Positions 13,594-27,318 of a stretch of 64,000 bases of DNA are shown piece by piece. Where the stretch lies: the NCBI RefSeq assembly GCF_901709675.1, contig NC_051100.1, forward strand, positions 9,706,786 through 9,770,785. Direction: 5' to 3'. The position numbers and the translations under genes were made by a program. Within the stretch, counting starts at the first letter, position 1. Each line of letters opens with the position of its first letter. The notes under the pieces were generated by a model. That model made no database searches and had not been told where the DNA came from. It worked only from the letters and a program-made list of their open reading frames with translations. This DNA comes from Syngnathus acus (Eukaryota; Chordata; Actinopteri; Syngnathiformes; Syngnathidae).

Positions 13594-14344
13594 TGGTGCA
13601 GCATTCCGGTGAAATTAAATGGAGGCGAAAGTGCTGACTCATTGCATTCAGGGCCCCATATTACCTGCTCCGTCACCCAGGCTTTATGCGGTGAGTTTCC
13701 ACAAGAGCACAATTCGGGGATGCAGGCAACAGCACCACTGGGTACAATAACAAAGCAAACAGCCAGCCCTGCATCTCACCTACAATCCCCAAAACATCAA
13801 ACGCACACACATAGACATATCCCCTGTTTTCATTTTTGCTAAAAGAAGTCTGCCGCTAATGAATAAAGAAAGAAATTGTACATTCTGGGCTATCTTGTGT
13901 CTAAGTTGAGGAAGCCTGTGTTCACTACTCCAACCAAAGTATCATACATTCAAGTGTTGTGTTCTATGCCATTTAAACTAATAAGTATACTTTTGTTACA
14001 ATGTGCTTTTTGGTAGATAATTGACATAAACTAGGCCATTGTATAACTGTGACCTTTCTGCTTGCTTTTAGTTGGCCTTCCTCAATAGCACTCTTGGCAC
14101 ACTTACAAGTTGAACCCAGTTACGGCCGCTGAGTCACACATTTAATGCACATTTATTATAACACTTCAGCCAGGGATGGCCGCAGGATTTTTTTTCCCCC
14201 TTCCAGGGCTAGAGGGAGGCTAGGCTGCGAAAATAAATTGTAAGAATATTTTAGAATAGCAAATAAAATGCTACTGGGGCTTATTTGGAGATAAGAGAGT
14301 TGCCAGTTCAACGACGGCTTTTGGAACAATAAGTTCCAGAGGCC

Positions 14345-14505
14345 ATGGGTAGTGTAGTGATTAACACTCACACACGTGGTATCAATTCCTACTGGATGCG
14401 CTTTGTACAATCGCCCTGTGATTGACTGGCTAGCAGTCCACCTTTCACCTTATGTCAGCGGGGATAAGCTCCTGCCCCCGCTGTGACCTTCTACAGGATA
14501 AGCTT
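14345..14505 (+). mobile_element. tRNA-derived SINE-like element
   Basis: The head reads GGTAGTGTAGTGATTAACAC, an A-box-like tRNA start. About 25 bases later comes a degenerate B box (GGTATCAATTCC). The tail (CCCTGTGATTGACTGGCTAG, CAGTCCACC, GGGATAAGCTCCTGCCCCCG, ACAGGATAAGC) matches the widespread fish LINE/SINE 3' tail in which a 'ctggcgaccagtcc' core and 'gggataggctcc' precede 'gaggataagcgg'. It is diverged and therefore probably old and inactive. Confidence 0.65.
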
Positions 14506-15291
14506 CCCGAAACCTGTCGAGGTGCCTCGTACACTTGTTTTCGTGAGGGGATGGAAGAGTAGAGGGCTTTGTAGCAACATACAACTAAGCAAATGTTCTG
14601 AACGCAAGAACTGATGATTTACTAGCAGCATAAGGAAACACTGGCCTAGTTATAAGTGCGAATCTGATAACACCATCAGACGTGACAGATATACTGGCGG
14701 CATCATTTCCTCACCCAGGAAGGTGATAGGTTTTTTTTAGCGGTTGTGAAAGGCAATACTTGTTGTTCTATGGACTTAAAGCGAGCCTCGGTGGGAAGTG
14801 TGATTGATACCTGTCTCGACTATGGTCTACTCATTCAATGCTTTCAGGCACAATGGCCAATCAGTTGATACTGGATAGACATAACAGGAAGGACTGTTGT
14901 GGGTAGCCTACAGCATTTACTGGCTGTGGGCAGCACTTATTGCTGCTGATCAAACCAAATGCACTCCGGCACTGTGTCAGGCTCCAGTTTGTCTCAAATG
15001 GTCCGGGCAATCAAAGCATACAGCCAATAAATGGACGCATTCTCTCCGAGCTGGCTCCGCTTCCCCATCTCGCTCATTACTCTCATTACTCTACAGCTTG
15101 TGGGTTATCTAATGCTCTCCCCATGGCTTACGCTTTGGCTGGGGATTAGACTCATTTTTCCAAGGGCATTTTATAAACAACCCTGTGCTGCCTCCCTTTC
15201 CAGAGAGCTGAGCTGATGTGGCTGCGCAATTTACGACCTCGGAGGCCTTGCGCCCTCGCCCCCGTTGCAATACATTATTCAAATTCATTCC

Positions 15292-15310
15292 CGCTCGCTC
15301 GCTCGCTCGC
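15292..15310 (+). repeat. (CGCT)n tetranucleotide microsatellite
   Basis: Nearly five uninterrupted CGCT units. Confidence 0.85.
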
Positions 15311-16546
15311 ACAGAGCGGAGGGCCATGATTTGAATATACAACAGGAGGAGTGAGTTGCTCACTTTCAACCGCAGATGTCGACATGATTGCCTCAATCCA
15401 AAGGCTCAAGGTTGCATGCGATGCAACGCAACAATTTATGACACAAGTTTAATATTTGAGTGAAGTCATGATTTCACACGTGGCAAGAATCCCTCCTGAA
15501 TTCACACAACAGTCTTTTCAGTTCCGCAAGGATGAAGGGTATTTTAAAGCACTAATTGGTCTTTTGGCAGCCTTTGTGTGTTTTGCCCTCAATCCACAGA
15601 AATTCAGCATCAAACACACGCTATGTGAGCTGGGTCCAAGATGTTTTTCAGACGGCGTATTGAGGTTTTAGTTAGCACAGGAAGTGACACAGTGCTGTTT
15701 GTCACCGTTTCCTTGTATGCGTTGGTGACAGAAGCACATCTGCCTCACATCTCACGTGGCAGGATCCTGTTCCTGTCACCGATACCATGAAAGCAATCGC
15801 AGATCATAACAAAACCCTATTCAAAGGCTAAAAGCAGGACACGCTCAGCTAAGCTTCACTTGGGCATCTTTCCACACAATGCAGCTCTTTTAAATCCGGT
15901 TGGGTGCACCCTTGGTAATAACTGGTGGGAACCAGTGTGATGCAACTGGGTTTGAATTCATGACAGTACACATCGGGAGGCTTTAGCCGCCAATGCCTGC
16001 AGCTTTATAAATAAATCATCTCAATTGAGCGAAGTGCAAACCTTCAACAATAAAGGAATTTTCCTCCCTGATGGGTGAGTCATCGTTCAGAGGGAAATAG
16101 GCCAACATTCTGCGCTGTCATGCGTTCAGCCATCAATACCGAAAATAAGAAAAGCTGCCTGACAATAGGGCTAATTGATGAAGATTATGCAGCAGAAAGG
16201 AGGAAGCCACGGTGATGTGATTCATTATGACCATCTGCTTTCTCACATTAACGCATTGATGAGCACAACTAGAGCACCAGACTCCATACGAAATTTTTGT
16301 CGCAGGCCACAAGTCTAGTTATGGTTTCCCTCAGAGGGCCGTTATGACTGTGAAACCATATACAGCAAATCTATTGCATCATTGTCTCATCATATTATTA
16401 CAACAACAATATCAACAACAACAACTTGATAGATAACTTTCTGAAGTCAAACGTGAAAGAAATTAGTGCCAATGAGTGCCTAATTGTATGGCGCAAAGCG
16501 GCTCGAGCATTAAAAGGCATAGTGACGCACCATACTGCATTAATCC

Positions 16547-16576
16547 AATAAATAAATAAATAAATAAATAAATAAA
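16547..16576 (+). repeat. (AATA)n tetranucleotide microsatellite
   Basis: About seven AATA units, ending AAAATG. Confidence 0.95.
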
Positions 16577-17875
16577 ATGAGTCAATAGCAACAGTAGAAT
16601 AATGTGCATAATCCGTAAACCTTGGGCAGATTTGGGTGCAATTTATAAATGCAGTTGTTGCTTACCCCACAAATGCATGTTTGTGATGAATTTAAATAAG
16701 AAATAAACCAGCTTTCCAATAATACAAAACTGATTGGCAAGAGAAATGATTTAGTGGATGCAAACTTAAAAACTCTTAGTTATGTTTACATATAATAAAA
16801 TATATCTATACTTATTATACTGAACATTAAACAACCAGTGGTAATAGAAAAATAGCATGGGAATCGTGATACTGGGTTGTTGAAAAATTCTGGCAATAAT
16901 AAGTAGAGGGTTAGGTAACTAAATACAACAATAGTATGATAGACTTCAATATGAAAATATAACTTAAGAACAAAAATGAAAAATCTCACGAAAACAACTT
17001 GCCCCACAACCAGAGTAAAAATTTTATATTGACAACCTGTCTAAATTGGAATAGATTTTGCATGCTGCCTACTAAACACGATGTCTTCAATGTACATGCT
17101 GACAACTCGCTCATGTTAGCATCATGAAAAATGTCCAGGCTGCTTGTGCCAGCATTATATCAAGCCAGTGGACCATCTGAATGATTTAGTAACTGCTACT
17201 TTAAAATAAAATGACACCTTTGTGTTCTAGAGCAGCCTACCCTCAACGTGGTCTAATTTGAGACCACCTCACACCTCACTCTGTGAAATTCTAATCAAAT
17301 GACAAGCTAATAACATTTATCAGTAATCCTGACACAAAGGCGTGACACAGGGCTCCTGGGAAAGCTTTTTTAATCATTATAAATTGTCTCGGCAGCAGTG
17401 TTAAAATGTCACTGGACCAGCATCAGTGGATCAAACTGAGTCCTGCTTTCTTCCAGATGGAATTAATGAAAGACTGATTCTAAATGTGTGGGAAATGGTT
17501 TCCTATGGGACACCTGACCTCAGTTTTCTTGTTTTAATCATCGTCAACATTTGATCTGGACTCATTACCGCAAACAGTTCTCGTGTGGTTATTTGGCATG
17601 GAAGAGGGATGATCATGGAGCTATTAGATTGTAGAGTGAAAACCCAAAATATCCCCAGCCCAAGGAGAAGCATGTGGGGACAGATTCCTTTTAAAGGGGA
17701 AATTACACATTTAACACGGTTTTCTGATGTCTTACTCAGTCAAAGGAAAAAAATGCCCTTTAACTTCAAAGTTCAGGTTGAAACACTGGAGGAAGATCTG
17801 ATACTTCTGAACATGCTTGAGCGCCTTTTATGGGGCGCGGAATAAAAATACGACATTAATTAAGCTGCATTGGAA

Positions 17876-17929
17876 CTCTCTCTTCTCTCTCGCTCTCTCT
17901 CTCTCTCACATGCACACACACACACTCAC
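17876..17929 (+). repeat. (CT)n then (CA)n compound microsatellite
   Basis: A CTCTCTCT tract with small interruptions runs into ACACACACAC. Confidence 0.9.
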
Positions 17930-18830
17930 TTGTTCACTTCTATCAATATTTGACGTTTGTTCACTTTTCTGGCCAGAACCACCTTGTCCACACAGTGACA
18001 TCACATTGGCAGCATCAGCCCACAGGCAGCAGAGATACATTTGGGTTAAAAGCCCCAAACAGTCCACTGACACACAGACTGCACCAAGCAAATCCGCTTA
18101 TTACAGCTGTCAGGAGGCCCGTTCTGTTCCGGGGTCCGTTTCAGTTAGAAGTGCCATGAAGAAGTCTGCTTATTTCAGGATGTTACACAATAGCGGTGAA
18201 TAACAGTCATCTCTAACCACAAACTGTTAGCACCCTGGACAAGACAGATGTGAAAGTTGTAGCGCAATGAATGTAAGATATGAGAAGTTGGGTAACGGTG
18301 TTGTGTGGGATGACTTTGGACAAGATTGTAGGTGCGTTAATTCCACACAATGATGCAAGATGAAATCTGACCGCTTGGGAGAGCAATACACAAAACTGTT
18401 GTGTGGCCTTGTCCTCTGAGTGTTTTGTTGTAAAAATTCAAAATGAAATTATAATTGATATTTAAGTATTTAAAAACAGGAAGTTGTTTTTAAATAAAAA
18501 AAAAGAAAGAGAATGGCCATGATGCTTTTACCAGCAGAGGCACAAATATTGGATGACACTTGAAGCAACATGAGGCATATGAATCACGCCTGCCATGATG
18601 CGGCCCAGAGCTGCGTCTCTTCGCCCTCATCTGGTGCACAGCGTTCCTGCTCTGCTGCCAGGTAAACCACCCCGAGCGTACGTGACACAAATGTCATTTG
18701 CTTCGGCTTTCTCCTTCAATTTTCCCAACGCGCAATCCACCCGCCCCATCCTCCTTCTTTGCGACTTGGAGAAGCCAGCTTTATCAGCGGGTGGAAATGC
18801 ATGAGAGCCATCATCAAAGGCAATTCCCTG

Positions 18831-18844
18831 GTTTCCATGGAAAC
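18831..18844. promoter_or_regulatory. X-box-like perfect palindrome GTTTCCATGGAAAC
   Basis: A 14-bp perfect palindrome of RFX X-box form. About 80 bases further on are a TATATAAG (18923-18930) and then a GC-rich stretch, but no gene follows that I can recognise. Confidence 0.4.
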
Positions 18845-19351
18845 AGCCCACTTTAGGGGCGGCGGATCGGCGGAGGCGTGAGTCGAATGCCACGAGTTAC
18901 TATGGAGACTGGACTGACAGCTTATATAAGTATTCAGCGTGAGTGTCTGGCACACCGAGCCACGTTGCGCAGTATAAATTAATGCTCAGAGTGTTTGCTC
19001 GCCTCTGTTGAAAATTACAACAATGTCATTTCAAGTGGCAGGCGGTCCCCGGTCCGCGCCACCACAGCCAAGGTCAGGCTAATTTCCCTTCCAATTAAGT
19101 CTGGCTTATCCAACCAACAGCTGTCAACTGCCATCTCCAAGGTGACACGTCAAATGAACAAAAATAGCCACTTGTGGACATGTTGTCTATATTGTCTTAC
19201 ATGTGCTTGTTCGTGTTTACGTTAAAGACCACCCAACATTGCAGTGGACAACTTCTGTGTTTTTTTGCAGACCAAACACAGGAAGAACTCACGAGACTAG
19301 ACCTCCATCCAGGTAAAAAGACTCTGGTCAGTACAATAACACAAAGGACTG

Positions 19352-19385
19352 CTATCTATCTATTTAATTTATCGATCTATCCATC
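19352..19385 (+). repeat. Degenerate (TCTA)n tract
   Basis: CTATCTATCTATTTAATTTA followed by TCGATCTATCCATCG, a decayed tetranucleotide repeat. Confidence 0.7.
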
Positions 19386-20594
19386 GAGCTCCCTTGGCAT
19401 CGATCTGATGAACTGGCGTGAAAATAATGTCTTCACGTTTGGTCCAAAGTTTCCCTACTTTGTACAGAGGAAAGAAATAAGATGCAAAAAAGGAAGTCTG
19501 ATCATTTATTAGCTATGAACACATCCACCAATAACTTATGGTTTCCCAAACTGAGGTGCAGAGTGGAAGTAGGCCAATGATGTCCATCTTATCTGAAGTG
19601 CATAAAATTTATTATCATTCATCTTTGTATCATCTTACTATGTATATTGACCCATCTGAACGGCTCCTTTTAAGTCTTGATTTCAAAAAGCTTCTCTGTC
19701 GTTTGTATATGTTTCGCTTTCATCTCCGGCGCACGCTAATACTACAGCACTGCTGCACCGCAGCTGCTCTGACAGACCACCAAATAAGGTTCTTATTTGA
19801 AGAGTGAGCAATCACACGCTGTTTGCAAAAATAGCTTCTTGACAGAGAAACACATTTGAATGTGTGGTAAACAATTACAAAAGCCATGTGATTGTTTGCG
19901 TGAATAAATGTGCCTATTATCCATTTCCTGTGACTCACATTATTACATGAAAAATCACATCAACAATCAAACTTTCACCAAACATTATCAAGATGTGACT
20001 TCCTGGATCCAGCATCAATGTGAGCGTATTCGCCGAACATCCAAACATTTCACACGGCTCATCTTTTTCACCGGATGTACAGTATAGGCATTTTTGGTCT
20101 CATAAACAAGTAGGCCTGGTTAAGATCAAAACCACGTGTTGCTAATCCTGCGGGGTTTTCTCAACCGCCCTTGAGACTGTTAGAAGATGGGCGGTAGAGA
20201 CACACTAGTGAGGAAACCACAACATAACAAATGTTGTACTACTAAAAATGTCACACCGGCTTGAAACGAGCAGTAAGACTCATTCAGCCAGTGTAGGCCT
20301 GAACATAAAGACTTCCTCTTCTTGAGGTGATACAAGCAGGCCACATTTCATTTAACCCAACATCCATAACGAGGTACATTTTCGATGTCGGAACAATAAA
20401 AATGATCAGTTCATCATGATTATGAGGTCAGTGGTTGATCAGCATCAGCTGCCCTGACTTTTTTTTTTCTCTCTCTGTTTTCCAGATGAGATTTCTTCCT
20501 TGCAACCGCATTCAGGATGTTTAGTCAATGAGAGAAAACCACGGATATTTTGGCCATTGCCTCAATCCGTCCATCAATATTCTCGAGCTGATTT

Positions 20595-20635
20595 CGAGGC
20601 AGGATACACCCTGGACTGGTCGCCAGACAGTGGCA
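20595..20635 (-). repeat. Short remnant of the same fish LINE/SINE tail, inverted
   Basis: GAGGCAGGATACACCCTGGA followed by CTGGTCGCCAG is the reverse complement of the tail core seen in orthodox copies of this repeat family (ctggcgaccagtccagggtgt). Only about 40 bases are recognisable. Confidence 0.55.
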
Positions 20636-23600
20636 GCCACACTCTATCCATCCATAAAGTAGTAGTTTGACTCTTGTCCTACCTTTATTATCAATTTAAG
20701 AGACATTGCCCTGAACAATAAAAACACTTGGACCATCTAAAGCACTTTTGTTAAAAAAGAGAGTTTTGGATGAACCTTGCACAGCTCTACTTCTCTAATC
20801 CAATTAGTATCTCCTGCTGTTTTGTTAACAGACACACTGCAATCATTGCCTCCTCCCAACAACACCGCAAGGCCTTATGAAACACTGAGCCAACAAGCAC
20901 TTTCCCTCCATAGATCGAAGCTACAAATGAGAAAAATAATCACATGACCACCAACGTCGTGGCAAATGCTTCCACCGATTACAAACAAGAACTTGAATTT
21001 GAACATGGGCTCGAACATGCTACATGGGCAACATAACTGGCCTACACATTACGCCCTTGGCATTCAACATTATCGTTAAAACTGATGTGTGACTGTTCTA
21101 ACAACAGTTGTAAAAAGGTTTTACTATCTCACACTATGGCCATTAAGAGAGTCAACAAATCTTTTAAAGGTGTTGTGGTGGCAACCTGGAAGGTATTTCT
21201 TCTATTTCCCTGATTTCCTTTTCAGTTCTTCAAGGCTTTAGTGTAAATTGGTAATGCATGCAGTGTCTGAGAGTCGCTCGAACCTGGCTGACTGGAATAG
21301 TAACTATTGCACGCGACTATAATAGCAGGGACAGATGGCAGGAGGGAAAAGCCGTCTGACTGCGGCCAGGGACATGCTCTACTAAGTGAGCTAAGTGAGA
21401 AGAATGCGTTGTGACACCCCTCCGGGGCACCTTGTGAACAGCGTGACAGCGGCATGAAAGCGTCAACATGCCAGTTTTCACAGTGAACTCCTCTTCTGTT
21501 CAGCCCTGCCAAGACTCACGACAACTTCCTTTTGACTCCGACACTACAGCAAAGACTTGCAATGACGTTGCTTGAAGTGTTGGTGCAATATTTCACCATG
21601 GGGAAAAAAAGAATGGGGATTTTTTTTTTCCGGGTCTAGAAGGGAAGAACTAATACATCTCTGGATAAAGGATAAGCCCGTGTGGTGTTTGAATTTGGTT
21701 TCTCACACGTTGGCAGTGTCAGAGTTGTTGCATCATATCTTATTCAGGTGAGCACATAATTATAGCTGTATTGTGGTGCAGCAGAAAAATTAGATATCCG
21801 TAGAGCTCAAAAACATCTCTAATTGTATAATTGCTTTGTATTTTTAGTCAACAGTCATGTTTATAAGCTGAAACCAAGATATTTGATTTGGCAAAGAGAT
21901 TATTTACAGACAGAAACAGGCACACCCAGTCATCTGTAAACAAATTGTTAATGCCACATGCATTTCTAAGGAAGAAGTCTCTTTTGCCAAGATAAAATGA
22001 CACTCGTACTTTGCGTATATTTTGTATCAAGGGTTTGTTATTTTTGACAGTCGGGAACATGCGAGAGTTGGGAATTTTCGTCACGCCTCGCGTGCAACCA
22101 TAAAGTGAATAAGCACCTCCAGCTATAATCAAAATATCAGTCTGGAAGAAGGGTGAATAAATAATGCAATATCTTTAGAATTTGCTTCTTTCACCGAGCA
22201 AGAAAAAAATCTTCTTGGTTTCACTGCCTGCAGCCAAATACTTTGCTTGCCTGGCACTGCTGCATTCTGCTTCTAAAGCGATGATGCAGTGCTCAAAGAT
22301 GTGTTTTTCTTTCTTTTCTTTTTTTTTTTTGCCAAACCGTCACGTATGATTCGACACACGAAAAACAAACTTGAGAAACTCTGCATGAACTCCTCTAGCG
22401 CTGAAAACTGAAGCGAGACATCAAAGCGGTTTCAGAATGACTAAAAACAGTGATATCTCTGAGGCAATAAACACGTCATTTGCATGTGCGTGTGGCATTT
22501 TGTAGTCAGAAGATCACACAGTTTTGGAGGTGGGGACTGAGGCTGAGAGGCTGAATGCTGCTGGCAGCACTTTGCCCGCCATTACGCTTGTTCATTGAGG
22601 CAGTCAAACAGATTGTAGCGATACGAGGCTGGAAAGAAGGGAGCAAACTCGAAATCTCATCCCCGTTACAACAAACTGCACCACTTAGCAACAAGTAAAC
22701 ATTTCCACAAACATCGTATTACAGGATGATTCCATGACCTCAACCTGGTACTGCTTCTTTATCTTTAACATCTTGACTGTTTAGTCATATTTGAAAGTAT
22801 CCAGATTCGTCGATTCTGTAATGTTTTGCAATACATTCTCAACTGTGGGTCCGGGACTCTTCAGGTTTAATATGGGAGAATGTCAAGATCTCGAGGACAA
22901 GCCCCATACTTAAGTTTCTATCAAGCAGGAGAGTTCCCTTTGGTTTAATATTGTATAGTAAACTGACAAGGAAGAGTGAACATTATTATCATATTATTGC
23001 TTCTTTGGAGGGGAGTGAAATATTTAGTGGCAAACCATCATTTTCTAAATATCTTGTTGAGTCTAGATTGTAGTCAGTGTTTTTACACAATGCAATAATG
23101 GTGAGTTGTGTATCAGCCCCTGGCGCGCGCCTCTGACTGGGGGGAAATCGACACTCAACTGGCCCCAATTGCCTGGTTGCTAAGCTACCGGCCTCAACAA
23201 TTGATGTTTTGTCAAATGTCAGACATAAGTGTTCCCCAGCCTTTCTGACATCCTGCCTCAACCCGATGTGTCTCCCAGGAGGGCAACGTGATTTTAAATT
23301 CACGCCCACAGCGAGTTTTTTTTTTTCTTTCTTGACTCAGATGCTGCAATGTTCCCTTATCTACAAGCGCCGCCATACCTGAGTGTCATTGGCAAGCCCT
23401 TATCTTCCTCTCTACATGATCTACAGCACCTGCTGCCTGTCACTGATAGATGTAGCCAATAGTAAATCCAGCCAGGCTGTCCACATCAGAGCCAACACGT
23501 TCCACGATTCAGCAGGATTACATGTTGTGGAAAGCAAATCAATGACAAGTCTCAGTTTCCATCATGGCAAATGTTAAGGGGAGTGCTCATTGTCGCCCAA

Positions 23601-26188
23601 CATTGAGATTCACCGTGTTTTCCTCACTGATCCTCTCGAATCATGCAAGAATTTGTCAGAAAATAAACACGCAGTGTCGACAAATGCACACAAAGCCTTT
23701 TATATTAGCGATCAAAATGAACCACAAATAGACCGTCATTGTGGTCTTGTCACAGCAGCTCACACGCAAAGGAGATAGACGCCGTTAACCACTTTGGTGT
23801 GTGCGCGCTTCACACTGTTGCTCGTCAACAAGAAAATGTGGCGGCCTCAGCACCAATTTGTCAGCTCGCCTGGATCGCTCTTAAAATGGTGTCATTATCA
23901 CAGCAGGAGCAAGATAACCTGACGTTTCCAGGCTTACCTTGGGCCACACAGTCACTGTCACAGCCATAAACGCATTACAGACATGTGCACATCGGTCATA
24001 CGGCTCGGGGCTGAATGGCCAGTCGGACTGACCCGGGATCAGCAGCAACACTTACATGAGGGTCAACACAGATTAGTTGCAGAGTGCACTCAAAGCTAGC
24101 CAGCCAGAATGACTTCCTAAATGCATCCAATGGTAGGTCTGTCACTTTTCCCTTCACAGTTCTCCCCTTGATGCTTTTTTCCATCGGTGGGACTATTTCG
24201 AGGAAGCAAATACAAGATTGCTATCATCATTTTTGGTGTTTCGTGTTAGTGTTTCTAAGTTTGATTGCTCCATTCAATCTATCTTGGTTGGTGCACATCC
24301 ACAGGAGAAGGAATTGGAGTCGCTAAAATGCAGGGGAAAAGTGGCAGTTTTTTGTAATGAAATAAGACTAAATGTATCCTTAGATTTGGTGTTTGGGTTG
24401 ATTCCCGATGTAACGACTTCTCTTATTTAAAGCAGTACACCTCTATCAAACAATATTCCTCAAAATCTAAACTTTTGTTTTTTTATTCAGCAACATGGTG
24501 AAGCTACTCATCATTCTGTCTCTTTTTGTTGTAATTTTTACAGAGGCGAGCCTCTGTTTCTGGAGGGCGCTGTACAGTTCACAATGGGGGTAAACTATAG
24601 TGTGTGTGGGGGCGGTGTTTGTGTGTCTGAATGAAACAGCATGGGAGAAGAAGAGGAATTGGGAGGGGGGTGAATATCGTGTCAGGCTTTTTAGCTGAGA
24701 GTCTTCTTGTGTTGATGAATAATTGAGCTGTAGTCAAGCGGGGAGCCATTTCATGAGCCCCTCTGTCTCCAAGTTAAAAATAGACAATTCTCTCCATGCA
24801 GACAGTCTCTTTGAGATGCCACTGTCTCACAGCATCGCTCTTCTCTCTTTGCAGCAGCCCACTTGGGCCTCTCACTGCAATAAGCTTCAGTCAACACGAG
24901 GAAAGACATAAACATGCTTGGCAGACAAGTCAGAGTGCGGCACTCACTTGCTGTGTGGTCTTGTTTTATCTTGGGTAAAACAAAACAAGGTAACGATTTA
25001 ATAGTTCAAGTGTTTTTCACCCCCGATGAGATGCCGAAGGCGCCGCTCTGCAGCAGTTAGAAATGGATTTAAAGAAAAAAAAAAAGTTTTATCTGTCTAC
25101 CTGTCAATGCCAGATCAGCCCGTGGGCTTTCCTGTCTTTGCTTGGCCTCCTCGCACCAGCGGCCCAACTCAATCTGTCCCTCCCTGCCACCAAAGAGCCC
25201 AAAAAGTAGGACACAGACAGCTTGTCGCATGCTCACCCACATCAAGAGAAAAGTTATGGCACGAAAACACACATTTTTATGACAGCACACTAAAGAGTCC
25301 ATCAGGCCAGTATCGAGTCTTATCTGTGAGCAGCCAGCTGTGGGGCATTCAGTGACTCTTCAAAGCGTTTGTTTCTTCGGGGTATCTGAGCTTGCATTGT
25401 TACTCTTTTAATTAGAACTGCCTCTCGCCTGCTCACTGAGATCCACCCAGCCCAAACATCAAAGGGGCACTCTGAATAATGATGTATTGGTATAGCACGC
25501 CTCAGGTACTGCCTCAATCTCAAACACTCCCCGCCCCGGATTTTTCAAATCCTCCTCGCGTAGCTCTTTGTGCCTCTCGCATACCCGATTTACTCATATT
25601 TCGGGCTGCACACTGCCTACAAAACGTATAATGCCGCGGTTAGGGTTTACGTTCTCTTTTTTTCATAACAATATTCATACATATTGATATTGAATTATCT
25701 CAAAGCCCGAAATCATATCAACAATGACTTTTCACTATGTGGGAATTATTAGGACCACATTGAAAAGAAAGAGAAAAAAAAATGCTGTATGCTAGCTTTT
25801 AATAGTTACATAAGGTTGGTGCAACATAATACAAAAATAAAAATAAACTTGGCAATTCACAGATGGGACTATGGCCTTTGCTTTGTCTCCTTCCATCATT
25901 GGAATTTGAACAACCTTGAATCGGTATGCAGTAAATGGTGTTAGCAAAGCATGTCAGTCATTAACCACTTGTGATTTTTGCAAGGCCAATGATGTTGAGA
26001 ATGGATAAACTTGAAAAGCATTTTTGCAAAATTCCTTATAGAGGCAGACAGGCCAAAGTGACTTTCGTTAGGAGTTAACAAGAATGTGGCATTACCTCAT
26101 TAAAACGTTGGGTTGTATCATCACGACACAGTTTTGGCCTGCCGTTCCTCTGTGCTGACTCATAGTTACGGATACACTGCCTGTGCCT

Positions 26189-26191
<3 letters not shown>

Positions 26192-26224
<33 letters not shown>
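26192..26224 (+). repeat. (CA)n microsatellite, about 16 units
   Basis: Uninterrupted CA dinucleotides. Confidence 0.97.
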
Positions 26225-26225
<1 letters not shown>

Positions 26226-26580
26226 TCATGAGCCAAGACAACAAATTGCAATAAATAAAGAGGTCGTGCAGTCTCCTGAATCATGTCAGCTGTTTATGCG
26301 CCCGAACTGGCAAGCATTACAGCCCTTAATAAACAAGAAACAAGGCACACTTGTGTAATTCTTACATTGCATCATGTGAAGAGAAGCACAACTCTTCATC
26401 ATCAGTTCGCCAGCCAGACGACACCTCACTGGAAGACAACATTTGGAAAATGAAAAGATTGCTTCAAACAGCACTAGGGAATAATTGCTTTTTCTGTGAA
26501 TGTGGAACACAAACAGCTGTACGTTTTTTTTTTTAAAAGCAAATGCATTGGAGAATAGAAAAGGACTAAGATACTGTACT

Positions 26581-26642
26581 ATTATTGCTACGAATCATAA
26601 TACTAATAATACTAATAATTATACTACTAATAATAATAATAA
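26581..26642 (+). repeat. (AAT)/(ACT) trinucleotide-rich tract
   Basis: Mixed AAT and ACT units (ACTAATAATACTAATAAT and following bases), partly decayed. Confidence 0.85.
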
Positions 26643-27301
26643 CCAGCATATCAGACCACCAATGATCTTCCCATGACAATGAAATAGCTGATTATTTGTC
26701 TCTCTTTTCTGCATGTTGACAAATTTCAGACTGCAGTTTTTGTGGACTTAACAGCGTCACACAACGCCTTGGCCCACTTGCTCAGACGCACACTTAAGTC
26801 GTATTTTTGGAGCCGTCACATGCAGCTGCTACTGTCATACAGAGGTCAAGATTCTTGGCCGTCATTATTCATCAGCAACGGTGACACTGTTGAAGAGGAC
26901 CTTTTTCACAGTTACAGTACATCTGACCTCTGCTTTCAATCATGAAAAAATGATACTTGCAAGAATTTTGTTGGCATATTAGAATTGCTTCTTTGGTAGA
27001 ATAGCTAACCACCGATGACTAAGAAAGCAAGGCATTTATTATATTTTTTATTGATTGAATGTGATTTGGTACTTTTCTGAGCATGATGGCTAAAGGTAAC
27101 CCTTTGACATTTTCACCAACAGTAATTTGCCGCAAGTTAATTAGGTCACATGCTATTTACTGTGCTTCCACATCTTTTGCATAATACTGTTCAGGTAACT
27201 TTCCATGGATTTGTTTCATAAATCAAAGAGAACACTCATAAAAATAAGGTTCCTTCTCCATGCATAAATTCCTTTACTGAACTAAAAAAAAAAGGACGAG
27301 A

Positions 27302-27318
27302 GTTGGATTCAATCCAAC
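27302..27318. other. Palindrome GTTGGATTCAATCCAAC (8-bp arms)
   Basis: Perfect inverted repeat with a 1-base centre in non-coding sequence. Confidence 0.55.

Larger units (their letters stand above)
9990..14344. other. Non-coding flank with possible decayed DNA element and GAGGA tract
   Basis: About 10040-10420 contains phrases such as AATTTGGCAAACTGTGCTGT and GTGGCGCAGGTGC that recall decayed DNA repeats of fish, without clear ends. About 12340-13380 is GC-richer and opens several overlapping frames on both strands; none resembles a protein I know, so I treat it as non-coding. Confidence 0.45.

Noticed and set aside
13393-13842. Long Arg/Glu/Gly-rich frame
   Set aside because: Produced by the GAGGA microsatellite, which is open in several frames on both strands.
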